A stretch of 59,261 bases of DNA, from contig DKSD01000035.1 in assembly GCA_002473165.1 (NCBI GenBank), positions 1-59,261 on the forward strand. The letters are read 5' to 3'. The notes under the pieces are model-generated. The model worked only from the letters and a program-made list of their open reading frames with translations, searched no databases and was not told the origin of the DNA. The DNA is from Succinatimonas sp. UBA7265. GTDB lineage: Bacteria > Pseudomonadota > Gammaproteobacteria > Enterobacterales > Succinivibrionaceae. This document shows positions 42,298 to 50,881 of the stretch, one piece after another (the first letter of the stretch is position 1; each line of letters starts with the position of its first letter). The translations under genes and the position numbers were made by a program.

Positions 42298-43881
42298 ATG
42301 TCAAAAGAATCCGATGAGATCAAAAGGCGCAGGACGTTCGCCATCATCTCCCACCCTGACGCCGGCAAGACCACGATCACTGAAAAAGTCCTGCTTTTCG
42401 GCTCGGTGATCCAGCGCGCGGGCGAGGTCAAAGGCCGCGGCTCCACCGGCGCTTTCGCCAAATCCGACTGGATGGACATGGAAAAAGAGCGCGGCATCTC
42501 GGTTTCGACCTCCGTGATGCAGTTCCCCTACAACGGCTGCGTCATCAATCTTTTGGACACCCCGGGCCATGAGGACTTCTCCGAGGACACCTACCGCGTG
42601 CTCACGGCCGTGGATTCCTGCCTCATGGTCATAGACGCGGCCAAGGGCGTCGAGGAGCGCACCCGCAAGCTCATGGAAGTCACCAGGCTGCGCACCACCC
42701 CGATCATCACGTTCATGAACAAGCTCGACCGCGAGACCCGCGATCCTCTGGATCTGCTCGATGAAGTCGAGCGCGAGCTCAACATCCTCTGCGCGCCGAT
42801 CACCTGGCCCGTCGGGTCGGGCAAGAGCTTTAAAGGAGTGTACCATCTGCTGCGCGACGAGCTCTACCTCTACCACTCAGGCGAGGGTTACCACATCCAG
42901 AAAGCGCGCGCCATCAAGGGCCTCGACAACAAAGAGATAGATGAGGCCGTGGGCGAGGATCTGGCGCAGAAGCTGCGCGATGACATCGAACTGGTGCGCG
43001 GCGGCTCCAATGAGTTTGACGAGCAGGCCTACCTTGCAGGCGACATGACCCCGGTGTTCTTTGGCACCGCCCTGGGCAACTTCGGCGTCGATCTGATGTT
43101 AGACGGGCTGACGCAGTGGGCCCCCGCGCCGCTTGACCGCAAGGCCGACACCAGGCTCGTGAAAGCGGACGAGAGCAAGCTTACCGGTTTTATCTTTAAG
43201 ATCCAGGCCAACATGGATCCGCGCCACCATGACCGCATCGCGTTTTTGCGCATCGTCTCAGGCGCCTACCACCGCGGCATGAAGCTCTTTAACGTGCGCA
43301 TGGCGCGCGAGACGAATGTCTCCGACGCCGTCACGTTCATGGCCGGCGAGCGCGAGCAGGCAAATTATGATGTCGCAGGCGACATCATCGGGTTGCACAA
43401 TCACGGCACCATGCGTATCGGCGACACGTTTACCGAAGGCGAGGTGCTGCATTTCTCAGGCATTCCCAATTTCGCCCCGGAGCTGTTCAAGCGCATCCAC
43501 TTAAAAGATCCGCTCAAGCAAAAGCAGCTGCTAAAAGGCCTGCTGCAGCTCTCCGAGGAGGGCGCCGTGCAGGTGTTCCGGCCGATCCTCAACAACGATC
43601 TGATCGTGGGCGCCGTGGGCGCGCTGCAGTTTGACGTCGTGGTCTCGCGCTTAAAGCACGAGTACAACGTCGACGCGCTCTACGAGGAAGTCCCGGTGAC
43701 GATGTCGCGCTGGGTCTCAGGCGATGACAAAGCCTTGGACGAGCTGCGCGATCGCGTGCCCCAGAACCTGGCGCTTGACGGCGGCGACAACCTCACTTAC
43801 CTCGCCTCGTCCTCAGTGAACCTGCACCTGGCGCAGGAGCGCTATCCCAAGGTCACGTTCACGGCAACCCGCGAGCACTGA
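42298..43881 (+). CDS. prfC: Peptide chain release factor 3
   Basis: GTPase that removes RF1/RF2 from the ribosome after peptide release. 527 residues (529 in E. coli). P-loop SHPDAGKTTITEKVL, switch region RGISVSTSVMQF, DTPGHEDFSEDTYR, and NKLD. The end LNLAQERYP-like segment and REH match RF3. The ATG at 42298 follows a terminator by 10 nt and has no Shine-Dalgarno. Unless transcription starts right there (leaderless) or reads through from the tRNA, translation initiation is unusual. Overlaps the next gene by one base. Confidence 0.96.
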   Translation: MSKESDEIKRRRTFAIISHPDAGKTTITEKVLLFGSVIQRAGEVKGRGSTGAFAKSDWMDMEKERGISVSTSVMQFPYNGCVINLLDTPGHEDFSEDTYRVLTAVDSCLMVIDAAKGVEERTRKLMEVTRLRTTPIITFMNKLDRETRDPLDLLDEVERELNILCAPITWPVGSGKSFKGVYHLLRDELYLYHSGEGYHIQKARAIKGLDNKEIDEAVGEDLAQKLRDDIELVRGGSNEFDEQAYLAGDMTPVFFGTALGNFGVDLMLDGLTQWAPAPLDRKADTRLVKADESKLTGFIFKIQANMDPRHHDRIAFLRIVSGAYHRGMKLFNVRMARETNVSDAVTFMAGEREQANYDVAGDIIGLHNHGTMRIGDTFTEGEVLHFSGIPNFAPELFKRIHLKDPLKQKQLLKGLLQLSEEGAVQVFRPILNNDLIVGAVGALQFDVVVSRLKHEYNVDALYEEVPVTMSRWVSGDDKALDELRDRVPQNLALDGGDNLTYLASSSVNLHLAQERYPKVTFTATREH

Positions 43882-44624
43882 TGTACCGCAGCGCCGACTG
43901 CCACGTCCACTTAAGCCTGTGGGAGGAGGTCTCAGAGCCCTTTTTGGCTATGAAGAGCGCCGGTATCCTCCCCGTGGGCGTCTCCTGCGATCTTGAGGAT
44001 TCAAGGCGCAATGTGCACGAAGCGCAAAAGCTTGGCTATCCTTGCATGATCGGCATCCATCCCTGGTATGCCCAAAGCGCGGTGTTTGATGAGGCGGCGT
44101 TCTCAGAGCTTGCCCAAAGCGCGCAGGTCGCGGGTTTTGGCGAGTGCGGGCTGGACACCGAAGGCTGCGCGCTGGCGCTTTCAGATCAGCAAAAGCTGCT
44201 GTGTGAGGAGCTTGAGTTTGCCGTAAGCCGCAAGCTCCCGTTGAACCTGCACGTGCGCCACGCCCACAGCGAGCTTATAAAGATCCTCAGATCGTTTAAG
44301 GGGCGGCTGTGCGGCGGCTGCGTGCACAATTTCACGTTCTCAAAGGAGATCGCGCGCTGCTACCTCGATCTCGGGCTGTTTTTAAGCGTCGGGCACCACG
44401 TGCTGCAGCAAAGCGGCCGGATGCGTCAGGCGCTGCGCTATGCAGGGATCTCGCAGATCCTCACCGAGACCGATTATGACGGCGTGCACACCGGGTCTTA
44501 TGATCAAACCCTGATAGACCGCGAAATAAACTCCATAGCGCAAATCTTAGACCTGAATCCTGATAAAACCGCCGCGGCGCTGTATGACAACGCCCGGCGC
44601 TTTTTAAAGAAAAAACCATCATGA
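43881..44624 (+). CDS. TatD-family metal-dependent hydrolase
   Basis: 247 residues, TIM-barrel amidohydrolase. Metal-ligand motifs are in the expected order: DCHVHL (7-12, HxH), GIHPWY, GECGLD (Glu, about 91-96), LHVRHAH, CVHNF and TETDYDG. TatD enzymes are 3'-5' DNA/RNA exonucleases with roles in DNA repair. Its ATG overlaps the prfC stop by one base, and it overlaps serB by 4, so prfC-tatD-serB-radA are coupled. I cannot tell which TatD paralogue it is. Confidence 0.85.
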   Translation: MYRSADCHVHLSLWEEVSEPFLAMKSAGILPVGVSCDLEDSRRNVHEAQKLGYPCMIGIHPWYAQSAVFDEAAFSELAQSAQVAGFGECGLDTEGCALALSDQQKLLCEELEFAVSRKLPLNLHVRHAHSELIKILRSFKGRLCGGCVHNFTFSKEIARCYLDLGLFLSVGHHVLQQSGRMRQALRYAGISQILTETDYDGVHTGSYDQTLIDREINSIAQILDLNPDKTAAALYDNARRFLKKKPS

Positions 44625-45499
44625 GCCTTCTTTTCGTCTCTTCATCAAAGCAGGGCTTTGACCCTGAAAACAGCGCCCGCGCCTTTGCCGCAGCGCACGG
44701 CCTTGAATTGTCCAAATGCCGCCAAGGCGTAAAAGGCGCCAACTCCGGGGCGATCTTTGAGTGCCGGGGGAGCCTTGATCGCGAAACCTTGCAGGCGGTG
44801 AACCTTGGCAAGGCGGGCTTTGACCTGCTCTTTGCGAAGGCTTTCCCCTCGCTCAGCGCTCCCGGGGTGCTCGCGCTTGACATGGACATGACCTCGGTGC
44901 AGATAGAGGGCATAGATGAGATCGCGCGCCGCCTGGGCGTCTTTGACAAGGTCGCGGCCATCACCTCCGAGGCCATGCACGGCAAGCTCGAGTTCGCGCA
45001 GTCGCTGCGCCGGCGCGTTGCCATGTTAGAGGGCGGCGACGCTTCGGTCATCGAGGAGGTCAAAAAGATCATGCGCGAGACGGACGGGCTTTCCGATCTC
45101 ATGGAGGCGACGGCGCGCGCGCACTGGGCGCGCGGGATCTGCTCAGGAGGCTTCGTGCAGCTGATCTGCGTGCTCGAGCGCAAGTACGCCCTCGAGGCCG
45201 TGCACGCCAACTCCCTTGAGATCAAAGACGGCAGGCTCACGGGAAAGGTCGACCGCGCCATCGTCGACGGCGAGGCCAAGCGCCAGGGCGTCATATCTAT
45301 GATGCGTGACAAAGGCGTGGCGCGCTCGCAGTGCGTCGTCTTAGGCGACGGGGCGAACGATCTTAAGATGATAGGCGAGGCGGGATTGGGGATCGCCTAC
45401 CATGCCAAAGAGCCGGTGCGGCTTCAGGCGCCTTTTGCCTTAAACCACTCCGATCTGGGCGCCGTGGCGCTGCTTTTGGAGCTTAATGCGGAGCGTTAA
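44621..45499 (+). CDS. serB: Phosphoserine phosphatase
   Basis: Last step of serine synthesis. 292 residues. HAD motif I is LDMDMTSVQIEGIDEIA (nucleophile Asp in DMDMT); the family usually has DMDST at this site, so Ser to Met is a small deviation beside a conserved Thr. AMHGKLEFAQSLRRRVA, a Ser-Gly-Gly motif II and VLGDGANDLKMIGEAGLGIAYHAK are as in E. coli. The N-terminal 80 residues are a short ACT-like domain. ATGA overlap with the tatD-like gene; radA starts directly after its stop. Confidence 0.94.
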   Translation: MSLLFVSSSKQGFDPENSARAFAAAHGLELSKCRQGVKGANSGAIFECRGSLDRETLQAVNLGKAGFDLLFAKAFPSLSAPGVLALDMDMTSVQIEGIDEIARRLGVFDKVAAITSEAMHGKLEFAQSLRRRVAMLEGGDASVIEEVKKIMRETDGLSDLMEATARAHWARGICSGGFVQLICVLERKYALEAVHANSLEIKDGRLTGKVDRAIVDGEAKRQGVISMMRDKGVARSQCVVLGDGANDLKMIGEAGLGIAYHAKEPVRLQAPFALNHSDLGAVALLLELNAER

Positions 45500-46888
45500 A
45501 TGGCCAAAGCCAAAAGCATGTTCGTCTGCGCAAACTGCGGGGCGCGCTACGCGCGCTGGCAGGGGCAGTGCCGCGAGTGCGGCGAGTGGAACACCATCTC
45601 AGAGCAGGCGCTGCCCGATGAGGCCGCGGCCTCGCCGGGCGCCCGCGCCGCGTCCGACGCGTTAAAGCTCTCAGGCTTTGCCGGGGCCTCGGGCTCAGGC
45701 GTTGTCGATCTCACGAAGATCGATCTCACAAGGCGCGAGCGCCTGTCCTCAGGCTACCCGGAGTTTGACCGGGTCTTAGGCGGCGGGATCGTGCAGGGCA
45801 GCGTCGTGCTCATCGGCGGCACGCCGGGCGCCGGCAAATCTACGCTGCTCTTGCAGACGGTGTGCCTGATCTCCGCACAGCACAAAGTGCTCTATGTCAC
45901 GGGCGAGGAGTCGCTCGAGCAGGTGGCGCTGCGCGCTGCGCGCCTGGGGCTTGACGCCTCGCACGTGCGCATCGCCGCCGAGACCTCCATAGAGCGCATC
46001 TGCGCCATGGCCTCGGCCGAAAAGCCCGAGGTGCTCGTCGTCGACTCCGTGCAGGTCACGCACGTGCAGGGCGTGGACTCGGCGCCGGGCTCGGTGTCGC
46101 AGGTGCGCGAGGGCGCGGCCGCGCTCACGAAATTTGCCAAGCGCACCGGCGTTGCGGTCTTTATGGTGGGGCATGTGACGAAGGACGGCACGCTGGCCGG
46201 CCCTAAAGTGCTCGAGCACTGCGTCGACTGCTCGGCGATCCTCGAGGTGGGGCAGGATCAGCGCTTCCGCACGCTGCGCTGCCAGAAAAACCGCTTTGGC
46301 GCCGTCAACGAGATCGGCGTGTTCGCCATGACCGATCGCGGCATGCGCGAGGTGCGCAACCCCTCGGCGATCTTTCTAAACCGCCAGACGCAGGTGGCCG
46401 CGGGATCGCTTGCCATGGTGGTCTGGGAGGGCACGCGCCCGCTGCTTGTCGAGCTGCAGGCGTTAGTCGATCTCTCGCAGTACGGCAACCCGCGGCGCCT
46501 GTCGCTGGGCACGGATGTCAACCGCCTGGCCATGCTGCTCTCGGTGATGCACCGCCATACGGGATTGAACCTTGGGGATCAGGATGTGTTCGTGAATGTG
46601 GCAGGCGGCGTAAAGGTGACGGAGACGGCCTCGGATGTGCCGCTGTGCCTGGCGCTTTTATCCTCCTACCGCGACAAGCCCATACCGCGCACCGCCATCG
46701 CGTTCGGGGAAGTGGGGCTTACCGGCGAGATCCGCCCGGTGCCCTCAGGGCAGGAGCGCCTGCGCGAGGCGGCCAAGCAGGGCTTTGACGTCGCGATCGT
46801 GCCCGCCGACAACGCGCCGCGCACGCCCATATCCGGGCTTAAGGTCATCGCGGTGCGCCGCGTCAGCGAGCTTTTGGATCTGGTCTGA
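45500..46888 (+). CDS. radA: DNA repair protein RadA
   Basis: Hexameric helicase that promotes branch migration with RecA. 462 residues (460 in E. coli). N-terminal C4 zinc finger CANCGARY..CRECGEW (10-30), Walker A GGTPGAGKST (about 108-117), the RadA-specific KNRFG (about 262-266) and a C-terminal Lon-like domain (about 300-460). ATG immediately follows the serB stop. The serB-radA order is that of E. coli. Converges on rsd with a 4-base gap. Confidence 0.97.
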   Translation: MAKAKSMFVCANCGARYARWQGQCRECGEWNTISEQALPDEAAASPGARAASDALKLSGFAGASGSGVVDLTKIDLTRRERLSSGYPEFDRVLGGGIVQGSVVLIGGTPGAGKSTLLLQTVCLISAQHKVLYVTGEESLEQVALRAARLGLDASHVRIAAETSIERICAMASAEKPEVLVVDSVQVTHVQGVDSAPGSVSQVREGAAALTKFAKRTGVAVFMVGHVTKDGTLAGPKVLEHCVDCSAILEVGQDQRFRTLRCQKNRFGAVNEIGVFAMTDRGMREVRNPSAIFLNRQTQVAAGSLAMVVWEGTRPLLVELQALVDLSQYGNPRRLSLGTDVNRLAMLLSVMHRHTGLNLGDQDVFVNVAGGVKVTETASDVPLCLALLSSYRDKPIPRTAIAFGEVGLTGEIRPVPSGQERLREAAKQGFDVAIVPADNAPRTPISGLKVIAVRRVSELLDLV

Positions 46889-46892
46889 GCGC

Positions 46893-47405
46893 TTAATGCG
46901 ATCTCGGGGTGTCGACGGCCGCGTGCACCAGCCTCAGGCCGATCACGAGGCGGTCTTCGTTGCGAAAGCGCGTCTCGAGGCACTTGGCGACCTCGCCTAA
47001 ATCCTTTTTCAGCGTCTTAAGCTTGGATTCGTCGAGATCCTGGCAGTAGCGATCGTTAAAGCGCATCAGGTAGTCGGAGGTGTGCTCGATGTTCGGCATG
47101 GCGCGCCGCGCGATCGAGAGCGAGCGCCCCGAGGCGTTCTCTATGAGCTCGAGGATCTTAGGGTAGATGTCAAAGTGGCCGTGGGAGACATAGTCTATGA
47201 GGTGATCGCAAAAGGCGGTCACATCCTCATATGAGGGGAAGCACTCCTCGCTCTTTTGCTCATCCCCCACCGGCAGCGTCAGGATCTTCATGTATTGCAG
47301 CATGAGTTCCTGCCTTTGCTTAATCATGTCATTGATCCAGCTGTAGCGCTTGTCGACCTGCTGCAGCGTCGCGTTGAAGCCGCTCAGCTCTTTCTTGTTA
47401 TTCAT
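46893..47405 (-). CDS. rsd: Rsd/AlgQ-family anti-sigma-70 regulator
   Basis: 170 residues from the ATG at 47405 (MNNKKELSGFN); the longer reading upstream to 47594 runs into mepM and has no similarity. All-helical Rsd pattern: VDKRYSWINDMIKQRQELMLQYMKI, then VTAFCDHLIDYVSHGHFDIYPKILELIE and a final LETRFRNEDRLVIGLRLVHAA, matching E. coli Rsd at its FCQ.LVDYLSAGHF and LEARF..EDKLI blocks. Rsd binds RpoD in stationary phase and favours alternative sigma factors. In E. coli rsd is near yjaG, hupA and purHD, as here. Confidence 0.85.
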   Translation of the reverse strand: MNNKKELSGFNATLQQVDKRYSWINDMIKQRQELMLQYMKILTLPVGDEQKSEECFPSYEDVTAFCDHLIDYVSHGHFDIYPKILELIENASGRSLSIARRAMPNIEHTSDYLMRFNDRYCQDLDESKLKTLKKDLGEVAKCLETRFRNEDRLVIGLRLVHAAVDTPRSH

Positions 47406-47480
47406 ATGCGCTGCCGGGCGGGGCGCAGCCGCCCGTCCTCCGAAATAAAATGTCAGAACCCTGTGTAAAAACCTTAACAC

Positions 47481-47498
47481 GCGCGGCCGCCGCCGCGC
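47481..47498 (-). terminator. Hairpin between mepM and rsd
   Basis: GCGCGGC (47481-47487), loop CGCC, GCCGCGC (47492-47498). Read on the minus strand it is followed after 13 nt by TTTTT, so termination of mepM would be partial. Confidence 0.4.
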
Positions 47499-47529
47499 GC
47501 TCGCGCACTGGCAGAATGTGAGGCAGTGC

Positions 47530-49152
47530 TCAGCGTTTGGCGATGAGCTTGCTGTTGTGCAGTTCCTTCTTGTAGCTTGCGATATTGGCGGCAAAGCGCT
47601 TGCGATCCTGGGCGGCGACGCTGTCCTGGATATTGTTGAGCTTGACGCGCATGGCGTTGACCGGCCTGCCGTTGATGCGCAGCTCGTAGTGCAGATGCGG
47701 GCCGGTCGAGAGTCCGGTGTTGCCCGAGCGCGCGATCACGGCGCCGGCCTTGACGCTCTGCCCCGGCTTGACGCTGATGCGCGAGAGGTGCATGTACACG
47801 GTCGAGTAGGCGCCGCGGTGGCGCAGCACCACGTAGTAGCCTGTGGAGCGGGTGAACGAGGCCGTGACGACGACGCCGTCGGCCGGCGCGATGATCGGCG
47901 TGCCCACCGGCATGCCAAAGTCAGTGCCCAGGTGCGGCCTGACCACGCCGGTGACCGGATGGCGGCGCGCCGGGTTGAACGGCGACGTGACCTTGGCGGT
48001 GATGTTAAACGGGAAGCGGCGCAGGCCCTTGGAGGATTTGGAATTCAGGCCTTTCTCGTCATAGAACTTGCCGTCTTTCTGGTTTAGGAAGGCGTAAACG
48101 CTGTTGCCGTGCAGCGAGAACTCGACGGCGCTGATTTTGCCCTTGCCTTTGGAGTCCGTGAAGAGCACGCGCATGGTGTCGCCCGGGCGCACGTTGCGCG
48201 AGAACTGGATGCGCCCTTTGAACATGTTGAGGATCTGGTTGATCTCAGCGTAGCTGATGCCGGCCTTGTTCGCAGCCTCGGAGAACGTCTCGCCTTTGCC
48301 TATGGTGACCAGCACCAGGCGGCCGCGGGTCTCGCGCGCCGACTGCTTCTTCTCAGGGGCGGCCGGGGCGGCAGCTTTTTCACCGGCAGGAGCGCTCTGC
48401 GCCGTCTGCACCGGCGCGACCGTCACGGTCTCCTCGCTGTCCTTTAAATGCGAGCCGCGCTTTTCTATGACATAGGAGAAAGCGTTTTTTTGCGGATCGT
48501 TGCGGTAGAAGCGGATCTGCTGATCGGCGCCGTAAGGCTTGACGAACGCCATGAGGCGGCTTTGATCGTCAAGCAGGAATGAGAGGTGCTCGCCGAGTTT
48601 CACCGAGTCGACCTCGGAGGCGACCTGTTTGTTATCGAGGATCGCCATGGTGACGGCGGCGGGGATGTTGAGATCGGAGAAGATCGACGAGATGGTGTCG
48701 CCCTTTTGCACATCCTCCTCGTACCACTTGAGTTCAACCTCGGCCTTGCCGCCTGCGTCGCGGGCGGCAAGATCGCGCACCTGCGCGTCCAGGGCGTCGT
48801 CGGAGTCGGCAAAGGCCGACTCCGGCAGCGTGTCATCGTAATTGTCCAAAGCCTCGCCGCGGTGATCGGCGCTGACCATCGACGCTGACGCATTGTCCTC
48901 AGGCGCGCCGAAAAGCGCGGTAAGCGGGGTGGAGAGATCGGCTGCGGGATCTTCCCAGGAGTTCCGGGAGGCGGCGTAATCCGGATCCTGCGCGGCGCTG
49001 AGCGCGGGGGCCGGGGCTTTGGGGGATAAGAGCGAGAGTACGACTGCGGCTGTCAGCGTGATCCCGGCGGCGCAGGTGTGTTTCCAGGGCAGGGGGCGCT
49101 GCCAGCGGCCGTTCCCCAGAATGTCGCTGGAAATATAGTCTTCAAATTTCAT
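47530..49152 (-). CDS. mepM: M23 peptidoglycan endopeptidase (MepM-like)
   Basis: 540 residues (E. coli MepM 440). N-terminal membrane anchor (about 28-44), acidic linker, an OapA/LysM-like region (about 145-300, KGDTISSIFSDLNIPAAV and GKGETFSEAANKAGISYAEIN), then a complete LytM/M23 domain: HLGTDFGMPVGTPI (zinc His and Asp, about 403-416) and GPHLHYELRING (HxH, about 483-494). It cuts D-Ala-mDAP cross-links for cell elongation. E. coli MepM borders znuA; the zinc-uptake genes are not here. Transcribed towards rsd. Confidence 0.9.
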   Translation of the reverse strand: MKFEDYISSDILGNGRWQRPLPWKHTCAAGITLTAAVVLSLLSPKAPAPALSAAQDPDYAASRNSWEDPAADLSTPLTALFGAPEDNASASMVSADHRGEALDNYDDTLPESAFADSDDALDAQVRDLAARDAGGKAEVELKWYEEDVQKGDTISSIFSDLNIPAAVTMAILDNKQVASEVDSVKLGEHLSFLLDDQSRLMAFVKPYGADQQIRFYRNDPQKNAFSYVIEKRGSHLKDSEETVTVAPVQTAQSAPAGEKAAAPAAPEKKQSARETRGRLVLVTIGKGETFSEAANKAGISYAEINQILNMFKGRIQFSRNVRPGDTMRVLFTDSKGKGKISAVEFSLHGNSVYAFLNQKDGKFYDEKGLNSKSSKGLRRFPFNITAKVTSPFNPARRHPVTGVVRPHLGTDFGMPVGTPIIAPADGVVVTASFTRSTGYYVVLRHRGAYSTVYMHLSRISVKPGQSVKAGAVIARSGNTGLSTGPHLHYELRINGRPVNAMRVKLNNIQDSVAAQDRKRFAANIASYKKELHNSKLIAKR

Positions 49153-49301
49153 GCGTTAAAAGCCAGAACCACAAATCAGTTAAAAATCTGCCTTTTACGC
49201 TCCATAAAAAAGACAGGTGCTGCAGCCTGAATACAATTTGGTGATTGTAATAATGTTTTTTGGCTATTATGACACATAAGCGCGGGCTGATTCACCCCGA
49301 T

Positions 49302-49336
49302 GCCGCATCTTGTCGCATGCGGCGCAAATTTTTGCG
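49302..49336 (+). promoter_or_regulatory. Hairpins in the yjaG leader
   Basis: GCCGCAT (49302-49308) with ATGCGGC (49317-49323), and CGCAAA (49323-49328) with TTTGCG (49331-49336). They lie in the 212-bp divergent spacer mepM/yjaG (49153-49364), which has no other gene. Function unknown. Confidence 0.35.
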
Positions 49337-49364
49337 ATCCCGCGCGTTGTTGCCGAGGTTTTCC

Positions 49365-49988
49365 ATGTCCGATGAGTTAGGGGCAGCGCTTGAGGCGCTG
49401 CGCGCGCTCTGCCCTGCAGAGCAGGCGCTTTACGCCCTGTGCCTTGCCGTGCGCCAAAAGCCCAATTACCAGCTGTGGTGCTCGCTAAAAGCGGATCGCG
49501 CCCCCTGCCTTAAAACGTTCAGCCGCTGCTGCCAGTACCTGCAAAGCTATGTGACCGGCTCGGGCTCGCCCAAAGGCTTTGCCGCGCGCAAAGAAGAGCT
49601 TGAGGATCTCTTTGATCTTGCCGATCCTGACGGCAGCATGGGCGATCTCTTCGCGCTCGATGCCGTCCAGACGCTCGTGCAGGCTTATGAGGCGCTCAGC
49701 GACTGCAACGCCGAGGCCGCCGGCGCGGCCGCGCAGCTGAGCTTAGGCGGCGTGATCCGCGCCGTAAGCTCAGGCGCTGAAAGCGCTGAGGACCCGGCCT
49801 CGCATCCTGCGGTCGCCGACGAGTTTGAGTTTTTAAGCGAGCTGCGCGAACGCGTTTTGGGCCCTTGCAAAAACACCGATCTGCACTCCAAGGGGTGGCG
49901 CGAGCAGGTGAAAAACGCGCTGGAGTTTGCCACAGCTGACGGCGTGAGCAATATCGGCATCGAGCCTGCTGATGACGATGAGGCTTAG
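49365..49988 (+). CDS. yjaG: YjaG family (DUF416) protein
   Basis: 207 residues from the ATG at 49365 (MSDELGAAL), preceded by GAGG; the frame continues upstream to 49260 but that part is leader. All-helical. The pattern PAEQALYALCLAVRQKPNY near the N-terminus and the closing GVSNIGIE.. correspond to E. coli YjaG, a DUF416 member of unknown function. Position beside rsd, purHD and hupA is the E. coli neighbourhood and supports the call. Its stop directly abuts the stop of the convergent permease gene. Confidence 0.8.
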   Translation: MSDELGAALEALRALCPAEQALYALCLAVRQKPNYQLWCSLKADRAPCLKTFSRCCQYLQSYVTGSGSPKGFAARKEELEDLFDLADPDGSMGDLFALDAVQTLVQAYEALSDCNAEAAGAAAQLSLGGVIRAVSSGAESAEDPASHPAVADEFEFLSELRERVLGPCKNTDLHSKGWREQVKNALEFATADGVSNIGIEPADDDEA

Positions 49989-50771
49989 TCAGCCGCGTTT
50001 TGCGAAGGCGGCGTAAATGAGGATCAGGCCGCTTAAGACGGCCACGAGGCTGAAGATCACCCTCACGGCGCGCACGGGCAGCTTTATGAGCAGCGTCGTG
50101 CCCAGGTAGGAGCCTGCGAGCGTCGCGGCGATCATCGTCGGGATCCACTGCCAGTGAATGGAAGTCGCCATGCCTACGGTGACGGCGCCGATGGCGTTCC
50201 ATACCGTGGCCACGAACACCATGGTGTGCAGAATGGCGCTTTTGAGATCGAGCCCGAACACGCCCACGAGCGTGAGCGTCGCAAACAGCCCGGCCCCTGA
50301 GGACAGCGATCCCGAGAACAGCCCGATCACGATGATGAGCAGGGCGCCGATGAAAGTGCGCGCCTTCGAGCGGTGCTCAAGCCGCTCTCCCCCGAAACCC
50401 TTTTTTACCAGCGAGTAGACGCCGGCTGCCACCGTGATGCAGCCTAAGGTGATCTCGGCTACATGCGCGGGGATGGCGATGATGATGAGCGATCCCAGCA
50501 CCACGGCGGGAAAGCCCAAAAAGATCATGATAAGCGCCACCTGGCGGTCAAAACAAAAAGCCCCGCCGGAGCGCCGCTGTTTTGCAAGAGCCCCTATGCC
50601 CAAAAACACCACGGCCACCTTGTGCGTGCCTAAGGCCGTGGCAAAGGGCAGGCCTAAGAGGATCAAAAGCGGGAACTGCACAAAGCCCGCGCCGCCGCCT
50701 GAGACTGAGGCAAAGAGGTTGGCAAAAAACGAGACGGCAAACAGGATCCCCTGGCGTATGACTTCATCCAT
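49989..50771 (-). CDS. TSUP (TauE/SafE) family permease
   Basis: 260 residues with seven to eight membrane helices. Both halves carry the family pattern: GGGAGFVQFPLLILLGLPFATALGTHKVAVVFLG in the first, GSLSSGAGLFATLTLVGVFGLDLKSAILHTMVFVATVWN in the second. TSUP proteins move sulfite, sulfonates or similar organosulfur anions; the substrate is not inferable. ATG at 50771. It lies downstream of purD on the same strand but behind purD's terminator. E. coli has zraPSR in this interval instead. Confidence 0.85.
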   Translation of the reverse strand: MDEVIRQGILFAVSFFANLFASVSGGGAGFVQFPLLILLGLPFATALGTHKVAVVFLGIGALAKQRRSGGAFCFDRQVALIMIFLGFPAVVLGSLIIIAIPAHVAEITLGCITVAAGVYSLVKKGFGGERLEHRSKARTFIGALLIIVIGLFSGSLSSGAGLFATLTLVGVFGLDLKSAILHTMVFVATVWNAIGAVTVGMATSIHWQWIPTMIAATLAGSYLGTTLLIKLPVRAVRVIFSLVAVLSGLILIYAAFAKRG

Positions 50772-50839
50772 CGCAAAACTCCCACAAAACGGACGCGATC
50801 ATACCAAAGCGCGCTGTCAGCGCCCGGATCTGCGGACAT

Positions 50840-50872
50840 AAAAAAGCCTTCGCCTGAGGCGAAGGCTTTTTT
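50840..50872 (-). terminator. Terminator of purHD
   Basis: A perfect 15-bp stem: AAAAAAGCCTTCGCC (50840-50854), loop TGA, GGCGAAGGCTTTTTT (50858-50872). It is symmetric in A/T tracts, so works in both directions, 9 nt after the purD stop. Confidence 0.92.
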
Positions 50873-50881
50873 GGGAGGATT

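Noticed and set aside
49180..49300. Zur-type operator between mepM and yjaG
   Set aside because: TTGTAATAATGTT is suggestive because E. coli mepM shares a Zur-controlled region, but the dyad is incomplete and znu genes are absent.
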